A stretch of 64,000 nt of DNA from Cystobacter fuscus. Lineage in GTDB: Bacteria > Myxococcota > Myxococcia > Myxococcales > Myxococcaceae. Made by a program: the position numbers and the translations under genes. Each line of letters opens with the position of its first letter. Position 1 is the stretch's first letter. The stretch lies in NCBI RefSeq assembly GCF_002305875.1, contig NZ_CP022098.1, positions 1,984,001 to 2,048,000 on the forward strand, in the 5' to 3' direction. Below the pieces are notes generated by a model that was given only the letters and a program-made list of their open reading frames with translations, did not search any database and had not been told where the DNA came from. This document shows positions 9,209-17,172 of the stretch, piece by piece.

Positions 9209-9973
9209 ATGCCAGCCACACAAGAAAATGAAATTGCCATTACCGTTTATGCGCCTGCTCTGGTGGGCAACGATGGTCGCCCTTTGAGCGTTGTTCATGG
9301 CATGGAGCGCGCGATCCCTGGTTTGCACCTGGAGTGGACGATTTCTAGCGAGGGAAAGCGCATCCCAGTGCCGCAGCGCGAGGCATTCCTCGCCCGAGGG
9401 AGGCCAAAAGGGCGTGGGTTTCCGCTCCTCCGCAACGGGGATGATGACTTCCGGGTCACGGTCACTGGATTGGAATTACCTGCGGGCAGTTCGCCGGGTG
9501 GCCAAGCCCAGCTTGAGATTCATGCGGTGTTGCCTCTCACCGTAGACGGTATCGCGGCGGCAGCGAATGTGCTGGAAGCCATAGCAGAGGGTGCTCGCGC
9601 GTTCTGGGGGCACGCAACGCCATTCAGCGCAGGAGTGGACATCGCGCGCCAGACGAAGAATTGGCCAGACGATCTGGAGCCTCCGCCGCGAGGGCTGCCG
9701 GTACTCAAGTCCGCTAGTGCCATGCGCGTGCCTGAGATTCCGTATGACCTCGGATGGTTGAACTACTGGTCGGCCGCTGCCGCACGCACCATCGGCTTTC
9801 CGGACCCCGCCCGCGACGCGGAGTTGCTGTCACGGGCGCGGCACACGGCGACGGGCGGGTGGGTCGTGCAGCTCACCGATGCCCCACTCGACCTGGACAA
9901 CCCCGCCCACCTGGACGCGCTCAAACGGGCCTACGAGCGCTTCCCGGAGATCGGCGGGCGCTCCACGCCTTGA
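9209..9973 (+). CDS. DUF5953-type protein, probable partner/immunity of the DUF6310 lipoprotein
   Basis: 254 residues with no signal peptide or membrane helix, so cytosolic. The ATG follows the preceding stop by 1 bp, a coupled arrangement usual for toxin-immunity pairs. Recognisable parts are a beta-rich start (ITVYAPALVGNDGRPLSVVHG), a central VDGIAAAANVLEAIAEGARAF helix and a C-terminal half with YDLGWLNYWSAAAA and GWVVQLTDAPLDLDNPAHL. I match it to the DUF5953 family of myxobacteria from memory. The neutralising role is inferred from position only. Downstream lies a convergent DUF2381 remnant. Confidence 0.65.
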   Translation: MPATQENEIAITVYAPALVGNDGRPLSVVHGMERAIPGLHLEWTISSEGKRIPVPQREAFLARGRPKGRGFPLLRNGDDDFRVTVTGLELPAGSSPGGQAQLEIHAVLPLTVDGIAAAANVLEAIAEGARAFWGHATPFSAGVDIARQTKNWPDDLEPPPRGLPVLKSASAMRVPEIPYDLGWLNYWSAAAARTIGFPDPARDAELLSRARHTATGGWVVQLTDAPLDLDNPAHLDALKRAYERFPEIGGRSTP

Positions 9974-10001
9974 GGCTCGGCACGGCTCGCAGTGGCCGTG
10001 C

Positions 10002-10368
10002 TCAGGGCCCCGCCTGCTGGCTCACCGGGAACTCGACGTTCCCGAGGGTGACGGTGCGCGCCCCTGTGCTTCCCATAGCTTGAGGGTACAGGGGCAGCCG
10101 AGTTGCGCGCGCTCCCCCTCGATGCCCACCACGACAGCACCGGCACCATTCGCGGGGATGGGCGCCAGTGGCCAACGGGCAAGCTCCACCTGTCTCCCTG
10201 TCGCGTCCACCAGCGCCGCCCCCGCCAGCGTCCAGGGCTCGGCGCCGGGGTTTAAGAGGAGCAGCCGCACAGTCATGCTTGCCGGGTGGGTCTCGCCCGT
10301 GGGCGTGTAGCTGTAACTCCAGACCCCCTTCACCCCGAGCGCGTTGGCTGGAGGCTTCGTCAGAAAGC
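10002..10368 (-). pseudogene. DUF2381 C-terminal remnant (a), frameshifted
   Basis: The minus-strand peptide includes KGVWSYSYTPTGE, LLLLNPGAEPWTLAGAALVD, AVVVGIEGERAQLGCPC and TLKLWEAQG, the conserved end of DUF2381 proteins. Compared with the copy at 15570, one base is missing after KLWEAQG. The proper tail (RTVTLGNVEFPVS) is therefore in another frame and ends at 10002. The 5-prime part is absent: the remnant abuts the ISAzo13-type element, and sequence beyond that element does not continue the family. Confidence 0.75.
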
Positions 10369-10370
10369 TA

Positions 10371-11718
10371 AGGGGGCTGGAGGAAATAACTTTTCCCTTT
10401 CAGGAAAGCACACAACCCGTCGCAAGGGGATGTCTTATGGCTACTTGGGAAGGAGCATGTAGTTCCATTCTCCATGGAAGTCATCGCGCTTGAGTTTCAA
10501 TGCTTCCACCTCGTCGTCACGTACCTTGATGCCCGTGGGGTAGTCCGCCATGTCGAGACTGGCCTGAATGTGGAGTCCCTTTGCCGTTGTCGTGCTGCCA
10601 ATCAGATTGACGATGACTTCTCGGCTCTCCAACGGGCGTCCGCGCCAGTTGTGAGTAATGTGGCAGAACATGCGATGTTCGATTTTGTTCCACTTGCTGG
10701 TGCCAGGTGGCAGATGGCTGACGGCCATCCGCAAGCCCGTTTCGTCCGCCAGACGCTGCAACTCCACCTTCCACAGTCGGGCACGGGCGCTGTTGCTACC
10801 GCCACTGTCGGCGATGATGAGCAACTCCTTTGCCTTCGGGTAGCGTACGACGCCCATCTCCAACCACCATGTCCGAATGGTTGCGAGCGCGAAGGCCGGG
10901 GTGTCATGCGTTACCCCAACGCTCACCCAGCCTTCGTTGGCTCCCACATCGTAGACGCCATAGGGCAGGGCTTTGCCCAGCTCCTTGTCTACGAAGTCGT
11001 AGGCGCGCACTTGAGGTGGCTGGCCCTTTGGAGTCCACTCTCGCCCAGCATTCTTGAAGTCCCCCACCAGTTCCTTCTTCTTGGCGTCCACGGAGATGAC
11101 CGGAGAGCCTCGCCCCTGGAACTCCTTCACCCGGGCGTTCACGTACTCGAACTGCGCATTGCGATCCGTGTGTTGGGCCCCCTCATGGGTCTTACGATTG
11201 CTCTGCATGCTATAACCCTGCCGGTGGAGAATCTCGCCCACCGTATGGGCGCTGATGCCATGGCCCTGGTTGTGCAACTCCTCTGCGAGTTTCAAAGTGC
11301 TCTTGCACGTCCAACGCAACGGAGAGGTGGGATCGCCGCGGGTCACTGGGTCAACCAATGCTTCGAGGTCCGCCAGCAACGTTTCATCCCTTGCGGTTGC
11401 CTTCTTTCGGCCTCCACCGGGTCGACGTGCGCGGTACACCTCTAGCGGAATGCCTTGCTTCAGTTCCCTCATTCCCCGTCGAATCGTTGGCAGCGACAGT
11501 CCTGTAGCTTGGGCGACCAGCCGAGCTCCTTTGGACCCCATCGCAATGGCCTCTGCTGCCGCCCACCGTCGACGGACCGCCTCATTCATGCCAGCGCGCA
11601 GTGCTTCGTACTTGCTCTGGATGACCTTTAGCAATGCGCCCTCGTCCATCCGCCTTCCTCACTGCCGAGTTCATTGGAGCAACAACTGAAAGGGAAAAGT
11701 TATTTCCTCCAGCCTCCT
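10371..11718. mobile_element. ISAzo13-type insertion sequence, complete
   Basis: 1348 bp bounded by 33-bp inverted repeats (10371-10403 and 11686-11718, one mismatch), whose outer part reads AGGGGGCTGGAGGAAATAAC on the left. A TA dinucleotide flanks each end (10369-10370 and 11719-11720), the target duplication expected of the IS630/Tc1/ISAzo13 group. It contains one intact transposase gene on the minus strand. The near-perfect ends and open gene imply recent insertion. It sits at the broken end of DUF2381 remnant (a). Confidence 0.9.
10441..11649 (-). CDS. ISAzo13 family transposase
   Basis: 402 residues. An N-terminal helix-turn-helix region (about 40-75, with ATGLSLPTIRRGMREL) is followed by the GGGRKK linker and a DDE catalytic domain. 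Landmarks are VISVDAKKKELVGDFKNAGR (first Asp), ELLIIADSGGSNSARARLWK (second Asp) and HLPPGTSKWNKIEHRMF (Glu). These blocks are diagnostic of the ISAzo13/Rhodopirellula-type transposases. The frame is uninterrupted and fills nearly the whole element. It catalyses cut-and-paste transposition into TA sites. Confidence 0.92.
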   Translation of the reverse strand: MDEGALLKVIQSKYEALRAGMNEAVRRRWAAAEAIAMGSKGARLVAQATGLSLPTIRRGMRELKQGIPLEVYRARRPGGGRKKATARDETLLADLEALVDPVTRGDPTSPLRWTCKSTLKLAEELHNQGHGISAHTVGEILHRQGYSMQSNRKTHEGAQHTDRNAQFEYVNARVKEFQGRGSPVISVDAKKKELVGDFKNAGREWTPKGQPPQVRAYDFVDKELGKALPYGVYDVGANEGWVSVGVTHDTPAFALATIRTWWLEMGVVRYPKAKELLIIADSGGSNSARARLWKVELQRLADETGLRMAVSHLPPGTSKWNKIEHRMFCHITHNWRGRPLESREVIVNLIGSTTTAKGLHIQASLDMADYPTGIKVRDDEVEALKLKRDDFHGEWNYMLLPK

Positions 11719-11720
11719 TA

Positions 11721-12071
11721 GCACAACCGCGCACGGCGGGGTCGAACAGCGGGACCAGGGTGGTGGGTGGGCCCCTCCCTGCATGACGGCCTCTCCAAGG
11801 TCGGCCGTCCCCACCACCTCCGCCAGCAAACATCCCACGACCACCACCCCAGTCCCCAACTTGAGACGGTCCTACTCATCACGAGTAGTCACGCCGTGGA
11901 GGACGCGCAGCAGCTCGCATCCTGCTCTGACCTTCGACTCTGGCCACTCACGCATGAGGTGCACGGCGCGTTGCACTTCTGGTGGCGGTGCTTCGGAAGT
12001 ATTTCGACGCGAACGGCCTCCAGGCCATGGACGTTGTTTACACTCAACCCCTGTAGTGAGGGCCACGACGC
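11721..12071. other. gene-free stretch between IS and Imm52 gene
   Basis: No convincing gene. A minus-strand frame at 11671-11859 begins with a hydrophobic GTGVVVVGCLLAEVVG, then runs into the IS end. It may be a fragment of an older gene cut by the insertion, but I cannot assign it. The region before 12072 holds no clear terminator or operator. Confidence 0.4.
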
Positions 12072-12821
12072 ATGAGCGAGACGTACGGAATAAAAGCCTA
12101 CTGGGGCCACAGGCCCGAGTCGGCTGAGCAATGCGCGCGCCGGGCGGAGGAATTCTTCCGGCTCCTCGCGGAGTGCCACCCCGCTTTTGCCCGGTGGTAC
12201 GAGAAGAGCAGTTCGGAACGCGAGGGGCTGCAGCTCGGCTTTGAGCCCACCCGCGAAACATTCCTTAAATTCTTCGGCCGGGAGAAGTACCAGAGCGGAA
12301 AGGATGGCTTCAGGTTCGGCGCATGGACGGGCCGTGAGGCGGACGATCAGGGCGCCATGGTCATGCTCAGGTGCGGCTCGAAGGGGGAGGTGGCACCCAA
12401 CAACCTATGGCTCTTCTTGCCCAGGGAGGCCCTGGGCGAGGAGCGTGTGCTCACGGCTCCCGTTGTCGCCGGCGCTATGCGCGCCATTGCGGTGGCGTGG
12501 GAGCCTGAGTGGGCGGTCGCGACCGCTGACGGGCTGTGGGACGAGCTCTCTGGAGGCAGTCGGCTCGGCTGCTTCGTGGGATGGATGACGTACTTCTCGC
12601 GGGAGCGGGGCGAGGTGCCACCGCTGGCGGCGCCGGTGCGAGGCGAGCCCCTGGGTGACAAGGGCACGCTGATCACGCTCACCCCCGAGCGCCTCACCCC
12701 AAGCAATCCGGAGCACGTGGCGCTCGCATGGCGGGCGCAGACGGAACTCGAGGAGCGTGGGCTGTTCAGGTTGATGGTTCCGCCAGGGTCCAGGCGGAAC
12801 ACCGGAACCGTGCCCGAGTGA
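12072..12821 (+). CDS. Imm52 family immunity protein
   Basis: 249 residues, cytosolic. The family start is clear: GIKAYWGHRPESAEQCARRA, then EFFRLLAECHPAFARWYEKS. Later come LLTAPVV-like VLTAPVVAGAMRAIAVAWEP, FVGWMTYFSRERGEVPPL and LTPERLTPSNPEHVALAWR, the typical Imm52 C-terminal blocks. Imm52 proteins protect against polymorphic toxins, often of type VI or Rhs origin. No cognate toxin remains beside it: upstream is the IS and downstream a truncated gene. It is therefore either an orphan immunity gene or the survivor of a lost cassette. The stop overlaps the next gene's GTG. Confidence 0.8.
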   Translation: MSETYGIKAYWGHRPESAEQCARRAEEFFRLLAECHPAFARWYEKSSSEREGLQLGFEPTRETFLKFFGREKYQSGKDGFRFGAWTGREADDQGAMVMLRCGSKGEVAPNNLWLFLPREALGEERVLTAPVVAGAMRAIAVAWEPEWAVATADGLWDELSGGSRLGCFVGWMTYFSRERGEVPPLAAPVRGEPLGDKGTLITLTPERLTPSNPEHVALAWRAQTELEERGLFRLMVPPGSRRNTGTVPE

Positions 12822-13177
12822 CTCCCAACATCCACTACGAAAAGCGAGAGATTGTCGGTGAGCGGCTGGAGCTGGCTATGGGCCTGATCTACTGGCTCGG
12901 CCCCGACCTCACGGTGCGCGACTCCACTGTCATCATCAGTGCGGCTGGGCGGTCGCTGGTGCCTATGTCGGGCCAGTTCATCAACTGCACCATCCAGGCG
13001 AAGGGCCAGCTTACGGGCCTGCCTTGGGCACCGATGAAGTTGACGGGGTGCCGGTTCAAGGGTCGCTTTACCGGCAATGACTTCGGCTTCCGCGAGGACG
13101 TGGACGAGAGGTGGAGGGCGGGTGGGATCGACGACTGCGACTTCTCCGAGATGGGCCGTGGGTGGTGGCCAACCTGA
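12818..13177 (+). pseudogene. unknown gene downstream of Imm52, truncated by the duplication junction
   Basis: Starts GTG at 12818, overlapping the Imm52 stop by 4 bp, and begins with TPNIHYEKREIVGERLELAM. The middle (FINCTIQAKGQL, LTGCRFKGRF, DDCDFSEM) looks like right-handed beta-helix or pentapeptide-like strands. At 13151 the sequence switches within codons to the oxidase copy, so the last residues (GRGWWPT) are read from foreign DNA and the real C-terminus is lost. The function is unknown. Confidence 0.6.
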
Positions 13178-13729
13178 CGCTGTCGGAAGCGCCGCTGTCG
13201 CGCGGCTTTCCCCTGTCCTGGGACAACGTCCTCTACGAGAGCCGCAGCCTGGGGTACGTGGTGGCCACGCACCAGCGGCTGCGCATGGACGAGCAGGGGC
13301 CCACGGTGCTCACCTGGTATCTGCCCATGGCGGGGCTGGACGTGAAGGCCGAGCGAGAGAAGGTGCTCTCGGCGAGCTATGGGGACTGGGAGGGGCTGGT
13401 GATGGCGGACCTGATGCCCGCGCACCCCGGCATCGCCGCGCAGGCCCGGAGGCTGGAAGTCATGCGCTGGGGACACGCGATGGTGCGCCCCGTGCCGGGA
13501 TTCCTGTGGGGCCCGGAGCGCCTCGCCGCCCAGGAGAGCCTGGGCGAGCACCTGCATTTCGCGCACTCGGACCTGGGAGGACTGGCGCTCTTCGAGGAGG
13601 CCAACTGGTTCGGCGTGAAGGCGGCGGAGCGGGCCTTGAAGGGCCTCGGCCGCGAGTCGCCGAGCTGGCTCTGAGCTGCCCTTGACCTTGCTGAGCTTCT
13701 CGGGATGGAGGCGGCGGGAATCGAACCCG
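13151..13729 (+). repeat. 579-bp direct repeat, copy 2 (oxidase C-terminal fragment)
   Basis: Second copy of 7383-7961. It keeps an open frame for the last 174 residues of the FAD oxidase, but the N-terminal FAD-binding half is missing, so it is a gene fragment. The left junction shares roughly ATGGGCCG with neither partner interrupted. The right end coincides with the T-arm-like 24-mer, after which the two copies diverge completely. Confidence 0.9.
13706..13729 (-). other. second T-arm-like 24-mer (att-like core)
   Basis: Identical to 7938-7961 and, like it, not followed by a full RNA gene on the minus strand. The flank just to its right again contains CATCCCGCCCC and CGTCTCGTCCCG strings. 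Two same-orientation copies with different right flanks fit tandem or successive integrations, with any intact RNA gene lying outside the window. Confidence 0.55.
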
Positions 13730-13878
13730 TGAATCAGGCGATGGAAAACCCCAAGCAGGACGAGCTGTTACCCGCTATCGCCTTGATTCTCCTCGGATTC
13801 GTCATCCCGCCCCAGTCCGTTTCGCCCCGTCTCGTCCCGTTCAATTCCCCGCTGGAGGGGCACACTGGGGGCACATGC

Positions 13879-14110
13879 TCAGCGATCTGGCTTCGGCGCA
13901 GCCGGGAAGTTGACGTTACCCAGGGTAACAACCCGGGTGCCCGGAGACTCCCAGAGCTTGAGCGTGCAGGGGCACGCTAGGGTCCAGGCTCTCTTTCCGT
14001 GCCCACCACCACGGTCCCATCACCTCCGGCCGGGACGGGTGCCGCCTGCCACGCGGATAGGTCGATCTACTCGCGTAGCTGTACGTTTGGCCGCCCACGA
14101 AGAATCAGCG
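13879..14110 (-). pseudogene. DUF2381 C-terminal remnant (b), deleted and frameshifted
   Basis: The minus strand shows GGQTYSYA, then jumps to a WQAAPVPAGGDGTVVVGTE block and, after a one-base shift with a stop, to KLWESPGTRVVTLGNVNFP, ending at 13879. Relative to the 15570 copy about 50 codons between YSY and the VDLSA-type block are missing. It lies directly after the second att-like core. Confidence 0.7.
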
Positions 14111-14140
14111 TGCTCCGAAGCGAGTTGAGACGGCTCCTCG

Positions 14141-14887
14141 TCACATATACAACGCGCGACTCAGACGAACACCATACTCCGCATCAGGATTTTTTTTACC
14201 GTCGCCAACACGTTCGATCAATGCCGCCACCACCAGGTCACGCCGCTTGGGCAATCGCGCCGCCTCGGCTGCCGCCAGCGCGGCCAGCATCTCCTCGCGG
14301 GTAAGGTCCGTGCAGTAAGCGGGCGCGCCAGGCTGCTGCCGCCAGGACTCCGCGAGCGTCCCCGAATAGAAGGCATCGAACCCGGTGTCTTCGACGAGCG
14401 CCATTCCCACCTTGCGATCCGTTTCGCGATCGGCCGCGACGGGGAGAGCGATGCGGTCCGGAGTCCCCGCGGGCTTCCCCCTCTTCGCTAAAGAGTCGGA
14501 ACCGATCGAGTTCCATGCCTTGACGATCGGTCGGCCCAATCGCTCGGCCACCCACAGGCTCTCGACTTGACCCGCTTCGATGGCGTCGATCTTACCGTCG
14601 CGAAGCGGATAGTAATTCGAGGTGTCGATAACAACAGTCTCGGATGGCAGGCGGGCGATCAGCGGTGCAACCCTCAGAATACTCTGCGGAGGAATCGAGA
14701 GGATCACAACGTCAACGTCCACTGCGGCTTCCGCCGCCGAAACCGCGCGTCCTCCTGAGGACAGCACGTCGGCTCCGATCGTCTCCGGGCCGCGGGAGTT
14801 GGCGACCTTCACGTCGTGTCCGGCCGCGCTCAGCCTTTTCACCAAGCTCTTCCCAATATGGCCAGCGCCAATAATGCCAATCTTCAT
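14141..14887 (-). CDS. NADP-dependent (F420-type) oxidoreductase
   Basis: 248 residues. It begins MKIGIIGAGHIGKSLVKRL, a Rossmann GxGxxG, then VKVANSRGPET (the SR pair favours NADP). It continues with VVILSIPPQSI, VVIDTSNYYPLRDG and VKAWNSIGSDSL, as in the NADPH-dependent F420 reductase/NADP-binding family (Pfam F420_oxidored). The substrate is unknown. It lies 30 bp after the MarR-type regulator and is surely in its operon. An eight-base T run at 14190-14197 near the 3-prime end could cause frameshifts and may have altered the C-terminus (DGKKNPDAEYG). Its base composition is slightly lower in GC than its neighbours, and the pair sits between DUF2381 remnants, consistent with transfer. Confidence 0.82.
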   Translation of the reverse strand: MKIGIIGAGHIGKSLVKRLSAAGHDVKVANSRGPETIGADVLSSGGRAVSAAEAAVDVDVVILSIPPQSILRVAPLIARLPSETVVIDTSNYYPLRDGKIDAIEAGQVESLWVAERLGRPIVKAWNSIGSDSLAKRGKPAGTPDRIALPVAADRETDRKVGMALVEDTGFDAFYSGTLAESWRQQPGAPAYCTDLTREEMLAALAAAEAARLPKRRDLVVAALIERVGDGKKNPDAEYGVRLSRALYM

Positions 14888-14917
14888 GATCGAATCTCCT
14901 TGTATTGCGTGAAGGCT

Positions 14918-15343
14918 TCACTTGGGTGCAGGGTACGCAAACGTTTCGAGCGTACGGCGGAGGTCGTTCAGTTCCTTCTGGGTCATCTGGCATGCCGACT
15001 TGATCTTGTCGGTGATGCCTCGGATCTCGGCTTCGAGGGCGCGACCATCAGGTGTCAGGTCGACCAGCACGCGGCGTTCGTCGGCGGGGTCGCGTGTTCG
15101 CGTGACCATCCCAGAGACCTCAAGCCGCTTGAGTAGCGGCGTGATAGTTCCCGTATCCATGTCCAGGCGGGCACCCAATTCGCCGACCGAAAGTGGCGCG
15201 CTATCCAGCAACTCCAGGGTTGCGAGATACTGGGGGAAGGTCAGGCCCAACGGCTCAAGGAACGGCTTGTGCAGCCGCACCATCCGGTTCGTTGCGCTGT
15301 AAAGCGCGAAGGAAATCTGTGTGCCGACGTTCCGTTGTTTCAA
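14918..15343 (-). CDS. MarR/OhrR-type regulator with Ser at the sensing-Cys position
   Basis: 141 residues. The body matches OhrR-like MarR proteins: FALYSATNRMVRLHKPFLEP, LGLTFPQYLATLELL, the winged-helix LSVGELGARLDMDTGTITPL, LLKRLEVSGMVTRTRDPADE and RRVLVDLTPDGRAL. In OhrR the peroxide-sensing Cys precedes FALYS; here the residue is Ser (TQISFALYS), so thiol-based peroxide sensing is not expected. It probably represses its own operon with the downstream reductase. The dyad at 15371-15382, 28 bp upstream of the ATG, is the likely operator. Confidence 0.85.
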   Translation of the reverse strand: MKQRNVGTQISFALYSATNRMVRLHKPFLEPLGLTFPQYLATLELLDSAPLSVGELGARLDMDTGTITPLLKRLEVSGMVTRTRDPADERRVLVDLTPDGRALEAEIRGITDKIKSACQMTQKELNDLRRTLETFAYPAPK

Positions 15344-15370
15344 AGTAGTTCTCGTCTGGTGCGCTAGTAC

Positions 15371-15382
15371 CTAGTTCACTAG
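15371..15382. promoter_or_regulatory. putative MarR operator
   Basis: Perfect dyad CTAGT-TC-ACTAG between the regulator's start and the upstream flank, in an AT-rich patch. A half-related CTAGTAC lies just before it at 15364-15370. Its position suits autorepression; binding is inferred. Confidence 0.5.
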
Positions 15383-15569
15383 ATAATTGGGCGTGGACGG
15401 CGTGTCAAGCCGCCTATGGGGTGGCGCGGATGCGGTGACTGCATGACTCGGGCGCCAACTCGCCGCCAAGCAGCCTGTTGACTGGCACCACGCTCAGCAT
15501 TCAGGAAAGCCGCGTCGGCCGACCAGTGCGACATATGCACGACATGGCAGGGGGGAGCTGTCCGCGCGC

Positions 15570-15935
15570 TCAACGCCCCGGTTTCGGCCCCTCGGGGAAG
15601 CGGACGTTACCAAAGGTGACGGTGCGCGACCCCTGCGCTTCCCAGAGCTTGAGCGTGCAGGGGCAAGCGAGCCGCCCCGGCTCCCTCTCCGTGCCCACCA
15701 CCACGTTTCCATCAGTGCCGGGGACGATAGGCGCGCGCTGGAAGGCGGACAGATCCACCTGTTCCCCCGCCGAGTCCACCAGGGCCGCGCCCGCCGTAGT
15801 CCAGGGCTCCGCGCTCGGGTTGGACAGCAGCAACCGCACGGCGAGGCTCACTGCCTGGGTGCCTTCCTCTCGGGTGTAGCTGTACGCCTTGCCCTCCACC
15901 AAGAGGAGAGCGTTTCCCGGGGTGTGCTTCAGACG
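15570..15935 (-). pseudogene. DUF2381 C-terminal remnant (c)
   Basis: The open minus-strand frame encodes LLLVEGKAYSYTREEGTQA, RLLLSNPSAEPWTTAGAALV, VPGTDGNVVVGTEREPGRLA, CPCTLKLWEAQGSRTVTFG and NVRFPEG, then stops at 15570. This is a clean C-terminal domain of about 110 residues with no N-terminal signal peptide or middle domain upstream. It is preceded on its right by unrelated sequence. A GTGCGACATATGC-containing stretch at 15527-15565 resembles 8090-8128, next to the first att core. Confidence 0.75.
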
Positions 15936-16077
15936 GCAGCCTCTACGGCCAGCTCGCCCAGGGAACCCTGGGCTGGCGCTCGACGCCGGGCACCGTGACG
16001 TTCCCGTGGTGGGCTCGGGGACACCGCAGTCCGGTTTGCCCGCGGTGTCCCATGTCACCAGCCGCGGAGTGAGTCGC

Positions 16078-16299
16078 AACGCATCGTGGTGGATCTACTC
16101 GCATGACGTCCCCCGGGATCTCACCGAGCGCCTGCTCCGGGCGGGCTTCGAACTCCAGGAGCGGGTGACGCTCGTCGCGCTCGACACGAGCGTGACCTTT
16201 TCCCCCGTCCGCCTTCCTCCCGGAGTACCTCCCGCTCGGCGGAGTGACGTGGCTCGTTGCCGAGAGAGAGTGAGCGCGCCTTCTCAGAAGGTCGAGTAG
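16078..16299 (+). pseudogene. possible acetyltransferase fragment
   Basis: A short plus-strand frame contains WWIYSHDVPRDLTERLLRAG and FELQERVTLVALD, reminiscent of the N-terminal segment of some actinobacterial/myxobacterial GNAT proteins. It then degenerates to proline/arginine-rich nonsense. No acetyl-CoA-binding motif is present, so it is at most a fragment. Confidence 0.3.
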
Positions 16300-17117
16300 G
16301 TCACCGCACCGAACCAGCCCTCGGCGGCGTTGAACGGGCCCACCCAATCGTCCGGCCTGCGGGTGTAGCTGAACGCGGCGATCTGCAACCGCGCCTCACG
16401 GTTCGGGAAGTAGGCCGGACCCAGATTGAATTGGTTGTCCGGGTTCGCCGGATGCCCCGCGACCCAGGTCCCGTTGAGGGAGTAGTCCCAGCGCCAGCCG
16501 GACGAGGAGTTCCAGTACTGCAGCTTCAGCGTGTAGGTGCTGCCCGCGGTGATGGGCAGGTAGTTATAGAAGGGCGCCGCGCCGTTGAAGTTGGCCTCCA
16601 GGGTGGGGCCCCAGATGTTGAAGAACATGCTGCTCCCGGTCCCGGGAAAGGTCCGGAAGCCGATGGACCGGTAGTTCTGCTCGCTCTCGTAGATGCCCAC
16701 GTTGAGGCCGCACTGCGTCGGGGGCGCGGCGGGATTCGGGCTCTGGTAGCATACGGGCGAGACCGGCACCTCGATGATGATGCCATTGGTGAAGCTGACC
16801 TTGTTGAGCGACGCGAGCAGGAATCCATCGCCGGTCGGCTCCCCGGCCTTCCCACCCATCTCCGCATGGACGTAAAGCCTGCCATTGCTCGGCGCGTAGC
16901 AGGTGTTGGGTCCGGCCAGCGCGGCGTTGCAGTCGGGTTTCCAGTTGTTGATGACCCAGCGCTTGCTGGCGTCGAGCACCCACACCTGCCCGTCGGACCC
17001 GATCGTGCCGCCGACGTTGAGCTGCGGCGAACTCCAATCCTCGAACGTGGTGGCTCCCGCGGAAGTGGTACCTGCAAGCGCCATGAGCGCGATGATGGAT
17101 TTGAATGCTCTGAACAT
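16284..17117 (-). CDS. secreted protein of unknown function
   Basis: 277 residues from the ATG at 17117. The signal peptide MFRAFKSIIALMALAGTTSAG has likely cleavage after TSAGA. The mature part is beta-rich and aromatic, with FEDWSSPQLNVGGTIGSDGQ, RWVINNWKPDCN, CYAPSNGRLYVHAEMGG, YESEQNYRSIGFRTFPG and LQYWNSSSGWRWDYSLNGTW. This is compatible with a concanavalin-like lectin/glucanase jelly roll, though no catalytic motif is evident. Four cysteines could form disulfides. I do not recognise the family. Upstream (17118-17172) is a short AT-richer segment with a TCTAAAGGAGA-type ribosome site on the minus strand. It lies among gene debris, so it may be imported. Confidence 0.7.
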   Translation of the reverse strand: MFRAFKSIIALMALAGTTSAGATTFEDWSSPQLNVGGTIGSDGQVWVLDASKRWVINNWKPDCNAALAGPNTCYAPSNGRLYVHAEMGGKAGEPTGDGFLLASLNKVSFTNGIIIEVPVSPVCYQSPNPAAPPTQCGLNVGIYESEQNYRSIGFRTFPGTGSSMFFNIWGPTLEANFNGAAPFYNYLPITAGSTYTLKLQYWNSSSGWRWDYSLNGTWVAGHPANPDNQFNLGPAYFPNREARLQIAAFSYTRRPDDWVGPFNAAEGWFGAVTYSTF

Positions 17118-17172
17118 GCGCACGTCTCCTTTAGATAGAGGCGGCGGACTATACCGTGGAGTGGTTCGGATA

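Noticed and set aside
13111-13674. Separate functional oxidase gene
   Set aside because: It lacks the FAD-binding N-terminus and is an exact duplicate of the 3-prime part of the gene ending at 7906.
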